NCBI RefSeq assembly: GCF_031432215.1
Contig: NZ_JAVKGN010000001.1
Coordinates: 744,001-808,000, forward strand
Length of the DNA stretch: 64,000 nucleotides
DNA from: Halodesulfurarchaeum sp. HSR-GB
Lineage (GTDB): Archaea; Halobacteriota; Halobacteria; Halobacteriales; Halobacteriaceae
Direction of reading: 5' to 3'
Under the pieces are notes generated by a model, which saw only the letters and a list, made by a program, of their open reading frames with translations, was not told the origin of the DNA and did no database searches. Below, piece by piece: positions 9,538 to 16,708 of the stretch. A program made the position numbers and the translations under genes. Position 1 is the first letter of the stretch. Every line of letters starts with the position of its first letter.

Positions 9538-10346
9538 TGTCGCCACGCGAGTGCCCGCCCCTCCAGGCTTCGAACCGCCCAGTCCGAGAGGAGAAAGACC
9601 GCGCTGATGACCAGCATGTAGGCGATGCTCCGCGGCATGGCGAGGTTGTTGGCGCTCGTGATGATCTCGTAGCCGACTCCCGGCGCACCGAAGAGTTCGG
9701 CCGCGATCACCATCATCCAGCTCTGCCCCACGCTCGTCCGGAGCCCGGTGAAGAGGGCGGGGGTGGCATCGGGGAGGACGACCCGCTTGAGCAGCCGCCA
9801 GTCCGAGTCCACGCCCAGCGTCGTGGCGGCCTCCATCAGCTCCGTCGAGGCGTCTTCCACGCCGCTGTAGGCGTTGTAGAAGGCGATCCAGAACGCCCCG
9901 ATGAAGACGATAAAGGCCGCCCCCAGATGGCCGAAGCCGAACCACATGATGGCAAAGACGATCCAGGCCAGCGGCGGGATGGGCCGCAACACCCGGATGA
10001 CGGGGGCCGACGCGTCGTCGAAGACCTGATTCCAGCCGGCAGCCACGCCCACGCCGCTCCCGGCGAGCACGCCGAGAACGACCCCCGGGACGTAATGGAG
10101 CAGGCTCTGCCCGAGATAGACGAATGCGGCCCCACTGGCGAGTTCGGTCACGAGCGCCTGGCCGACCTCGACCGGCGTCGGGAGCAGGTAGGCCGGCTGG
10201 GGCTGGGCCACGAGCCACCAGAAGCCGAGGAAGAGGATGGTCCCACCGACGCCTCGGCGGAGCCGGGAACCGCCGAGCCACGCGTGGCTCCCTGACCACC
10301 CGGCGTCGATCCCCTCGGTCCGGTCGAGGTCGAAGTCGACTGCCAT
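9534..10346 (-). CDS. ABC importer permease (NitT/TauT type)
   Basis: The 270-aa product is an SsuC/TauC-like permease with about six membrane helices and the EAA-type loop AATTLGVDSDWRLLKRVVLPDATPALFTGLR that contacts the ATPase. A start at 10346 (MAVDFDLDRTEG) is preferred over an upstream in-frame start because the gene would otherwise overlap deep into the binding protein gene; the chosen start is one base after that stop codon. In the membrane it would form a dimer channel. The substrate is unknown. Cotranscription with a binding protein whose promoter has the B12-cluster element suggests a corrinoid-linked nutrient. Confidence 0.9.
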   Translation of the reverse strand: MAVDFDLDRTEGIDAGWSGSHAWLGGSRLRRGVGGTILFLGFWWLVAQPQPAYLLPTPVEVGQALVTELASGAAFVYLGQSLLHYVPGVVLGVLAGSGVGVAAGWNQVFDDASAPVIRVLRPIPPLAWIVFAIMWFGFGHLGAAFIVFIGAFWIAFYNAYSGVEDASTELMEAATTLGVDSDWRLLKRVVLPDATPALFTGLRTSVGQSWMMVIAAELFGAPGVGYEIITSANNLAMPRSIAYMLVISAVFLLSDWAVRSLEGRALAWRQ

Positions 10347-10347
10347 G

Positions 10348-11448
10348 TCAGTTCGAAACCGCGTCGTAGACCTCCAGATCGAAGGCTGTGGCAAAGCCAA
10401 CGTCGGAGTCGAGCAGTCCCTCCGAACGCATGTAGTCCGCGAAGACGCCGGTCCCGGCCTCGATCTCCCGCGGGTCGGAGACGTAGGTGGAGGCCGCGGA
10501 GTCGATGGCCTGGCGGGCGGTCGCCGTCGAGAGGGAGTCCCCGATCGCCGCGCTCGCGGCGGCCGCTGCCTCGGCTGGCTGGTCGTTGATCAACTCGGTC
10601 GCCTGGACGTGTGCCCTGGTGACGTCCCGGGCCAGGGCCGGCCGTTCCGCGAGGAGTTCATCGCGGACGACCATGATACCGCCCGGCAACTCGGGGAGGA
10701 AGGACTCGGGCTCGGCGAGGTACTCGACCGCGGCGTCTTCGGTTGCGAGTCGAGTCAGCGTCGGTTCGTCGAGTGCCGTCCCGGCGGCGTTCCCCGAGAG
10801 CAGCGAGCGTCGAATGGCCTTGATACCGGCCATGGTCTGGATATCGATGACATCCCGGGAGAGCCCGAGTTCCTCGAAGAGCCAGTAGGTCGTGACGAGG
10901 TTGCCCATGCCGCCCGCGGGGCCCGTGGTGAACTGGACGGGCTCGCCCCGTTCCTCGCTACGCTGTCGGAACGCGTCTGCCCCCTCGCTTTCAAACTGGT
11001 CCGCGAAGGTGGGTTCGCCGACGAGAACGAAGCCGTTCTTGTGATTCGCGGCGACACCGGTCGCCGGGACTCCCTTCTCGATCATCTTGAGGGTCTGGGT
11101 GACCCCGAAAAAGCCGACGTCGAGGTCGCCGTCGGCAAAAGCGGACACGATCGACGCGTCCGTCCCCGCGAAGTTCGTCGGCTCGACGGCTGCATCGAGT
11201 TCCGAGAGCGTGCCCGTCTCGCTCATCACGAGGTACTGCAGGGCCGCGAACTTCGGCTTGTACCCGATGGAGAGGGTTGGCTGTGTCTCCCTGCCGCCGG
11301 AACACCCGGCCAGGCCCGCCAGCGAACTCGTTACGAGGGCCGTGCCGGCCGTACGCAGAAACGTCCGCCGGTCGAGTCGAGTCGGTTCCCGGCCCTCGAC
11401 GGCTTCGGCCCGTCCCCCAGCCCCGCCTTTTCGGTCTGCTGGCTCCAT
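10348..11448 (-). CDS. ABC importer substrate-binding lipoprotein, Tat-exported (NMT1/NitT-TauT type)
   Basis: The 366-aa protein starts with a twin-arginine signal (DRRTFLRTAGTAL) followed by a lipobox LAGCSG, so it is exported folded and lipid-anchored, as usual in haloarchaea. The mature part resembles NMT1/THI5-like binding proteins: SIGYKPKFAALQYLVM at the start, FAGTDASIVSAFADGDLDVGFFG in the first lobe, and FTTGPAGGMGNLVTTYWLFEELGL in the hinge. Members bind nitrate, sulfonates, thiamine pyrimidine or riboflavin. The first gene of the operon, it is preceded at 34-57 bases by the 24-bp element shared with B12 genes. The ligand is not determined. Confidence 0.88.
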   Translation of the reverse strand: MEPADRKGGAGGRAEAVEGREPTRLDRRTFLRTAGTALVTSSLAGLAGCSGGRETQPTLSIGYKPKFAALQYLVMSETGTLSELDAAVEPTNFAGTDASIVSAFADGDLDVGFFGVTQTLKMIEKGVPATGVAANHKNGFVLVGEPTFADQFESEGADAFRQRSEERGEPVQFTTGPAGGMGNLVTTYWLFEELGLSRDVIDIQTMAGIKAIRRSLLSGNAAGTALDEPTLTRLATEDAAVEYLAEPESFLPELPGGIMVVRDELLAERPALARDVTRAHVQATELINDQPAEAAAAASAAIGDSLSTATARQAIDSAASTYVSDPREIEAGTGVFADYMRSEGLLDSDVGFATAFDLEVYDAVSN

Positions 11449-11481
11449 CCTTGCTCGTCGCTACCGGGAGGAGGGTGTAAA

Positions 11482-11505
11482 CAATTACGATTGAGATACA
11501 CCAAT
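11482..11505 (+). promoter_or_regulatory. B12-island 24-bp element, site A (ABC importer promoter)
   Basis: The site has CAAT (11482-11485), ATTG (11490-11493) and CAAT (11502-11505), giving CAA-N6-TTG-N8-CAA. CAAT-N4-ATTG and ATTG-N8-CAAT are overlapping inverted repeats. It begins 34 bases upstream of the importer start codon, just beyond a TATA-like TTGTTTACA (minus strand). The same arrangement occurs at 16685-16708, 24626-24649 and 27045-27068. Confidence 0.7.
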
Positions 11506-11523
11506 TTCAGTTGTTGTACACGA

Positions 11524-12282
11524 CTATCGCGGGGCGCGAACCGCCAGCACCGAGAGGTCGGAAAAGGGCGTGTCCTCGGGGCCGTCACCGCCGGCGTGTT
11601 CGGCCAGTTCCCCCAGCGTGAGTCTCGTCACCGACTCGCTCTCGTGGGTGAGTTCTTCCAGGACGAGCGTGTCGAGTTCGGGATCCGCGCCCGAATCGAG
11701 CAGGTCGGCGGCGATGTCCCCGGGCATCACGTCGTACGGTCTGGGCAGCACCAGCAGGTTGCGCTCGCCGACGACCGCCCGCAGGCGCTGAAGGCCTGGC
11801 TCGATGTCCCCGGACTTGTGCAGCGTGACGAATCGGGTGTCCTCCATGGGCGTCCGGGCCCGACTCGCCGCTACCTGAATCGCCGAGATGCCCGGGACGA
11901 CCTGGACCGATCGGTCGACCGCGTTTTCGACTTTCCCGAGGAACTGATACCCCGAGTGGTTCGGATCGCCCATGAGTACCGCCACTCCCTGGGCCCCTTC
12001 GGCGACTCGATCGCCGAAAGCTGCGAGGGCTTCGGCCTCGTCTTTGTATCCACAGGTCAGCAACTCCGCGTCGGTGAGTTCGGCGACCATCTCGACGACC
12101 GTTCCGAAGCCGACGACCACGTCCGCCTGGGCGATCGCGTCCCGGCCACGTTTCGTGAGGAAGTCGGTGTTCCCAGGCCCGATCCCGACCGCGATCACCG
12201 GGTTCTGTGCTGCTGTGTCCTCCGGCTCGGCGGCGGCCGCGTCGGCCGGGTCGGGCCCCGAATCGAGGTCGTACTCGCTCAT
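11524..12282 (-). CDS. cbiE: Cobalt-precorrin-7 C5-methyltransferase
   Basis: CbiE methylates C5 of the corrin ring; in bacteria it acts together with CbiT, which methylates C15 and decarboxylates. The 252-aa protein is a tetrapyrrole methylase: VIAVGIGPGNTDFLTKRGRDAI at residues 29-50, VLMGDPNHSGYQFLGK for SAM binding, and VVPGISAIQVAASR. An acidic N-terminal tail of about 28 residues is a haloarchaeal extension. It is the last gene of the cobN-cbiC-cbiE operon and overlaps cbiC by four bases. The partner cbiT lies in a separate operon at 24.0-24.6 kb that carries the same predicted operator. Confidence 0.92.
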   Translation of the reverse strand: MSEYDLDSGPDPADAAAAEPEDTAAQNPVIAVGIGPGNTDFLTKRGRDAIAQADVVVGFGTVVEMVAELTDAELLTCGYKDEAEALAAFGDRVAEGAQGVAVLMGDPNHSGYQFLGKVENAVDRSVQVVPGISAIQVAASRARTPMEDTRFVTLHKSGDIEPGLQRLRAVVGERNLLVLPRPYDVMPGDIAADLLDSGADPELDTLVLEELTHESESVTRLTLGELAEHAGGDGPEDTPFSDLSVLAVRAPR

Positions 12283-12944
12283 GCCTCGATCACCCCGTCC
12301 TCGATGTCCGTCGCGACGTGAATCAGCTCGTTCGTGAGCGCTGCAGCCAGGCCACTCCCGCCGCGTCGGCCCACGTTCGTGATCGTCGGGACCCCAGTTG
12401 CCTCGCCGACTTCCCGGAGCCGCGCCCGGCTCTCGGCGGCCTTGATGAAGCCGACCGGTGTCGCGACGACCGCTGCGGGTCGGGTTCCCGCTTCGATCCG
12501 TTCGGCGAGGGAAAGCGCCGCGGTCGGGGCGTTGCCGATCACCGCGATGGCGTCGTCATAGACCCCCTGTTCGTCGAGTGCGAGAACGCCGGCTTCGGTT
12601 CGAGTGATCCCCGTCTCCTCGGCGCGATCGTCCCCCTCGCCCAGTGCCGTGTACTTCTCGCAGTCGTGCCCCCGGTCGGTGATGCCGTGACGTGGCATGT
12701 TCACGTCGGTGACGATCGGTTCGCCCGACAGCACGGCGTCGGCCCCGCTCCGGATGGGGTCGTTGCCGAACCGCATGAGATACTGGAACTCGGGGTCGCC
12801 GGTCGCGTGGACGGCCTTGCGGCGGAACCGGTCCCGCAGCGTGTCCCCCGGAACGAGCTTCGAGACGATATCGAGGCTCGCTTCGGCGATCGCCTCCCCG
12901 TCTTCGGTCGTGGCCCCGAGGTCCGTTTCGTAGGAGTCCGTCAT
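12279..12944 (-). CDS. cbiC: Cobalt-precorrin-8 methylmutase
   Basis: CbiC moves the methyl group from C11 to C12 of (cobalt-)precorrin-8, giving cobyrinic acid. The 221-aa protein has the catalytic histidine in AVHATGDPEF near residue 45, the region VTDVNMPRHGI, and VGFIKAAESRARL and NVGRRGGSGLAAA, which surround the active site. Length and order match CbiC/CobH. It overlaps cobN upstream and cbiE downstream by ATGA junctions, so translation is probably coupled. Confidence 0.95.
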   Translation of the reverse strand: MTDSYETDLGATTEDGEAIAEASLDIVSKLVPGDTLRDRFRRKAVHATGDPEFQYLMRFGNDPIRSGADAVLSGEPIVTDVNMPRHGITDRGHDCEKYTALGEGDDRAEETGITRTEAGVLALDEQGVYDDAIAVIGNAPTAALSLAERIEAGTRPAAVVATPVGFIKAAESRARLREVGEATGVPTITNVGRRGGSGLAAALTNELIHVATDIEDGVIEA

Positions 12945-15900
12945 CGGGCCACCTCAGGGTCCGCTTCGAGTTCGCCATCGACCGACAACTGCAGGTCCCG
13001 AAGCCGGTCGATGGTCTCCTGGTCGGCCGCCCAGAGGTCCCGGTCGATGGCCTCCAGGAGCGTCTCGGTCACGTGTTCCAAGGCCCACGGGTTCTCGTCC
13101 ATGAACCACTCCTGTCGATCCTCGTCGAAGGCATACGCGTCTGCCACCTGCTCCCACAGCGTGTCGCTGACTGCGTCGGTGGTCGCCGCCCAGCCCAGCG
13201 TGATCTCGACGGTGGTCGCGAGGTCGCCCGCGCCCTTGTAGTCGTGTGCTTCCATACTGTCGATCCAGTCGGGGTTGAGTACTCTGGTGCGCATCGTCTG
13301 TCTGAGTTTCTCCTCGTTGGTGTAGATCTGCGGTCGGTCCGGGTCGCTCGCGTCCCCCACGTAGGAGGCCGGTTCGCTGCCGCTCCGGTCGGCCACGGCC
13401 CGCTTGAGCCCGCCGTGGAAGGCATACCAGTCAGAACTGTCGAACTCGTCCTGTTCGGCGGTGTCTTCGAGTTTTACTGTCGCTTCGATCCGTTCGAGTC
13501 GCTCCTCCAGGGCGTCGTGAGCCGCTTTCACCTCGCCGTCACCGTCCACGGCGTAGCCGCCCCAGTTCACGAACACATCGGCGAGGTCGCTCTCGTCCGC
13601 CCACTCGCCGGTGGTGATCGCCTTGTTCGTCCCGGACCCGTAGCCGCCGGGCCGGGTCGTGAAGACCCGCTTCAGGTCCAGATGGCCAGCCCCGCCTGCC
13701 GTTTCCTCTCCCGCTTCGAGTGCGTGCTTGCGCACGAAGTTCTTCGCCGGCGGCTCATCGAGGCTGGCGACCGTCTCGACGGCCTCCTGGACGAGTCCGG
13801 CCACGCTTGGGAACGCGTCCCTGAACAGGCCCGAAATTCGGGTCGTCACGTCGATCCGGGGACGGCCCAGGTCATCGAGGGGGACTGGCTCGACCGCCTC
13901 GACCCGGCCGGCGTCGGTCCAGACTGGCTCGACGCCGAGCAGGGCCAGGATCTGGGCGATCGTCTCGCCCCGGGTCCGAACCGTCGGGGTCCCCCAGGCG
14001 ACCACGCCGACCTCCTCGGGATATGCTCCCTCCTCGTCCAGATGGCGATCGAGGACGCCTTCGGCGACCGACTGGCCGACCTGCCAGGCCGCCTTCGAGG
14101 GCACGCGCCGCGGATCGAGGGTGTAGAAGTTCCGGCCCGTCGGCAGCAGGTCCGCGTTCCCCCGGGTCGGGGCCCCACTTCCACCCGGCGGGACGTACTG
14201 CCCGGCGAGCGCGGCGGCCGTGTTCGCAAGCTCGTCCTCGGCGGCCTCGATCCGGGGGACTAGCTCGTCCGCGATGTACCACAGGACAGCCTGGAGGTCA
14301 GCGACCGCCTCCGGATCACGTTTCTCGCCGAGCACCGGGAGGTCCGCCGAGAGTGCCTCGATTTCCCCCCTCGTGACTTCGAAGTCACGCTCGGCCAGCG
14401 CGCCCACGAGTTCGAGGCTCCGCGCAGAGACGGTCTCTGCGGCCTCGGCATAGAACGAGCCAAGCGCCGGATCGTAGGTCGCTGGCTCCTCGATCATTCG
14501 TTCGGCGTCGATTCCCATGGCTCCGGCCACCGATTCCCGCAAGCTCGGCGCGCCGGGGTTCGCAAAGCGTGTGAGCGCCACGAGATACGCCACGAGTCGC
14601 TCGCCCGCGGGTGGCTCCCCGAGCGTGTGCAATCCCATCCGGATCTGGCTCGTCTTCACGTCGGTCAGGTAGGCGTGCAGTTCACGGACCAGCCGGTCGG
14701 TTTCGACATTCTGCATGTCGTCGATGCCCAAATCCGGGCCTAGATCCTGTGCCTGGGCCTGCTCCCGGATGCGGGTCGCCAGACCGGTGAGGTCGGCGTC
14801 GTTCGCCCCGTCCCGGGATCGATCGCGGTACTCCCTGACCATCGTTTCGAGGTCGGCGAGGTCCTCGTGGACGCCGGCGGTGTCCATCGGTGGGGTCAGG
14901 TGGTCGACGATCGTGGCGTAGGACCGTCTGGTCGCCTGGGTGCCTTCGCCCGGGTTGTTGACGATGTACGGGTAGACGTTCGGCAGGCCGTCGAGCAGGC
15001 CGTCCGGGGCACTCGCCCCGTCGAGCCCCACGGTCTTGCCCGGGAGCCACTCCAGGCTCCCGTGGGTGCCCAGGTGCACCACCGCGTCCGCGTCGAACTG
15101 TTCTCGCAACCAGCCATAGGCGGCGACGTACTCGTGGGGCGGCTGCAGGGCGGAGTCGTGATACACCTTTTCGGGGTCGGCCTCGAAGCCTCGTGGGGGC
15201 TGGACGGTGACCACAACCGACCCCAGATCGACCCCCGGGATGTCGATCGGAGCCGTCGGTGGCGGGCCCCACTCCTCGCGAATGGCCGCTTCGAGCTCCG
15301 AATCCAGGTCGGTGAACCACTCCCGGTAGGTCGACGGCTCGACCCGAGCGAGCCCGCTCTCGGGCTGTTCGGGGTCGGTCCACCGGGCATCACGCGTGAG
15401 TTGCTCGACCAGTTGCTCGACGATCCGCTGGCCATCCGGGGGCCGATCAGTGATTCGATACCCGCGATCGGCCAACTGATCCAGGAGTCGATCCAGGCTC
15501 GCCGGCGTGTCGAGGCCGAAGGCGGTCCCGATCCCGTCGTCCGAGGGGGGATAGTTGTGGAGGACCACCGCAACTTGCTTGTCACTGGGGGGTTTGCGCC
15601 CGAGCCGAGCCCAGTTCGATACCAGCCTGGCCGCGTGCCCGACCCGGTCTTCGAGTGGTTGGTGGAGGAGGGGTGCGGTCCCGTCGGCCGCCCCGTCCCA
15701 CGTGCCAGCCGCCCGCTCCTTGCCGCTGATCGGGTGGGAGACGACCACGCCGTCGAGTTCGGGCAGAGCCACGGAGAGGGCCAGTTCGAAGGGTGGGAGG
15801 CCCGCGTCGTCGGCCCGATAGGCTGCCCGGGAGCGCATCGAGACCATCGCCTGCACCACGGGCACGTCCATCGCCGCGAGGAATCCGGTCGTGGGGTCGG

Positions 15901-16669
15901 CCGGTTCGCTCGCCGAACGCCCCCGTTCGTCCATCGTCAGTGAGTACATGAACGTCGTGAGGACCGCATCGACGACCGCACCCGATTCGTCACTGAACCA
16001 GTGCTCGGCGACCCAGCGGGCGTCTCGCTCCCCGGTCGGGTTCGTGAACACCGGGAAGGCGTTTACCCCCTCGGACTGGAGGGCCCTGACGAGGCTGTCC
16101 ACGTACCGGGTGTTCTCGAACGTCCAGTGGCTCTCGTAGAACCAGATGCCCACGGTGGGCCGATCCGGGTCGAAGGTTTCGCGGAGGTCCTCGACCGTCG
16201 CCCCCGGATGGTCCGGGTGGTACACCCCCGTCGAGGGCAGATCGACCGGTTCGTCGTGGGGCCAGTCGGCCGCGTCGAACTCGTCGGCGAGGTACCTGAT
16301 CAGGTTCTCCATGTTGAGCACCCCGCCGCGGTCGAGATACGCCCGGACGGTGGACTGAACCCCCGGCTCGACGGTCGAATCCGTGTCCCCCGTAGCGGTG
16401 CCCGATCGAGCGACGACGACTGGAACGCCGCGTTCGACCAGGCGTTCGCGGACGGATTCGAAGTCCGGCAGCCGGGATTCGGAGCCGTGCAGCCAGAAAA
16501 CCGCCACGTCACAACGAGCGAGCCGATCGACGAACTCCGAAACCGCCTCCGGACCGTCCAGGGCGGCCCCCGAGCGGACCAGGAGGTCGACCCCGGACAG
16601 CCGATCGGCGGCCGCCCTGATCGCGGTGACCGGCTGGTCGGTCGCCGTGTAGAGCCCGATGGAACACAT
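12941..16669 (-). CDS. cobN: Cobaltochelatase-type large subunit CobN
   Basis: CobN/ChlH proteins bind the tetrapyrrole and insert Co2+ (CobN) or Mg2+ (ChlH) with ATP supplied by AAA+ partners. The 1242-aa protein is of CobN length. Characteristic segments include VVVTVQPPRGFEADPEKVYHDSALQPPHEYVAAYG, in part VYHD and PPHEY, and HLGTHGSLEWLPGK near residue 535, followed by YPYIVNNPGEG. The region GNADLLPTGRNFYTLDPR is also typical. Since no chlorophyll genes are near and it is embedded in B12 genes, cobalt is the likely metal. Divergent from chlID with 32 bases between starts; the shared 24-bp element overlaps its promoter. Confidence 0.95.
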   Translation of the reverse strand: MCSIGLYTATDQPVTAIRAAADRLSGVDLLVRSGAALDGPEAVSEFVDRLARCDVAVFWLHGSESRLPDFESVRERLVERGVPVVVARSGTATGDTDSTVEPGVQSTVRAYLDRGGVLNMENLIRYLADEFDAADWPHDEPVDLPSTGVYHPDHPGATVEDLRETFDPDRPTVGIWFYESHWTFENTRYVDSLVRALQSEGVNAFPVFTNPTGERDARWVAEHWFSDESGAVVDAVLTTFMYSLTMDERGRSASEPADPTTGFLAAMDVPVVQAMVSMRSRAAYRADDAGLPPFELALSVALPELDGVVVSHPISGKERAAGTWDGAADGTAPLLHQPLEDRVGHAARLVSNWARLGRKPPSDKQVAVVLHNYPPSDDGIGTAFGLDTPASLDRLLDQLADRGYRITDRPPDGQRIVEQLVEQLTRDARWTDPEQPESGLARVEPSTYREWFTDLDSELEAAIREEWGPPPTAPIDIPGVDLGSVVVTVQPPRGFEADPEKVYHDSALQPPHEYVAAYGWLREQFDADAVVHLGTHGSLEWLPGKTVGLDGASAPDGLLDGLPNVYPYIVNNPGEGTQATRRSYATIVDHLTPPMDTAGVHEDLADLETMVREYRDRSRDGANDADLTGLATRIREQAQAQDLGPDLGIDDMQNVETDRLVRELHAYLTDVKTSQIRMGLHTLGEPPAGERLVAYLVALTRFANPGAPSLRESVAGAMGIDAERMIEEPATYDPALGSFYAEAAETVSARSLELVGALAERDFEVTRGEIEALSADLPVLGEKRDPEAVADLQAVLWYIADELVPRIEAAEDELANTAAALAGQYVPPGGSGAPTRGNADLLPTGRNFYTLDPRRVPSKAAWQVGQSVAEGVLDRHLDEEGAYPEEVGVVAWGTPTVRTRGETIAQILALLGVEPVWTDAGRVEAVEPVPLDDLGRPRIDVTTRISGLFRDAFPSVAGLVQEAVETVASLDEPPAKNFVRKHALEAGEETAGGAGHLDLKRVFTTRPGGYGSGTNKAITTGEWADESDLADVFVNWGGYAVDGDGEVKAAHDALEERLERIEATVKLEDTAEQDEFDSSDWYAFHGGLKRAVADRSGSEPASYVGDASDPDRPQIYTNEEKLRQTMRTRVLNPDWIDSMEAHDYKGAGDLATTVEITLGWAATTDAVSDTLWEQVADAYAFDEDRQEWFMDENPWALEHVTETLLEAIDRDLWAADQETIDRLRDLQLSVDGELEADPEVAR

Positions 16670-16671
16670 CC

Positions 16672-16680
16672 TTATTATAC
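16672..16680 (+). promoter_or_regulatory. TATA box of the chlI/chlD fusion gene
   Basis: TTATTATAC is centred about 27 bases before the ATG at 16702, the distance expected for a leaderless archaeal transcript. This supports 16702 as the true start, since no in-frame start lies upstream. Confidence 0.55.
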
Positions 16681-16684
16681 TCGG

Positions 16685-16708
16685 GTTGGTCTACTACAAG
16701 TATGGTTG
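16685..16708 (-). promoter_or_regulatory. B12-island 24-bp element, site D (cobN/chlID divergent promoter)
   Basis: Read on the minus strand it has CAAC, then CTTG after four bases, then CAAC after eight, the same spacing as the other three sites. It shares the nine bases TTGTAGTAG with site C at 24635-24643. It covers the chlID start codon (16702) and lies 16-39 bases upstream of the cobN start, where binding could block both promoters. Confidence 0.65.

Noticed and set aside
10237-12321. Long plus-strand open frame of about 690 codons
   Set aside because: It is antisense to the ABC binding protein and cbiE, which have full family motifs. High-GC codon bias leaves such frames open.
13073-14263. 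Plus-strand frame of about 400 codons inside cobN
   Set aside because: It mirrors the cobN codons; no family motif and the cobN frame is continuous.
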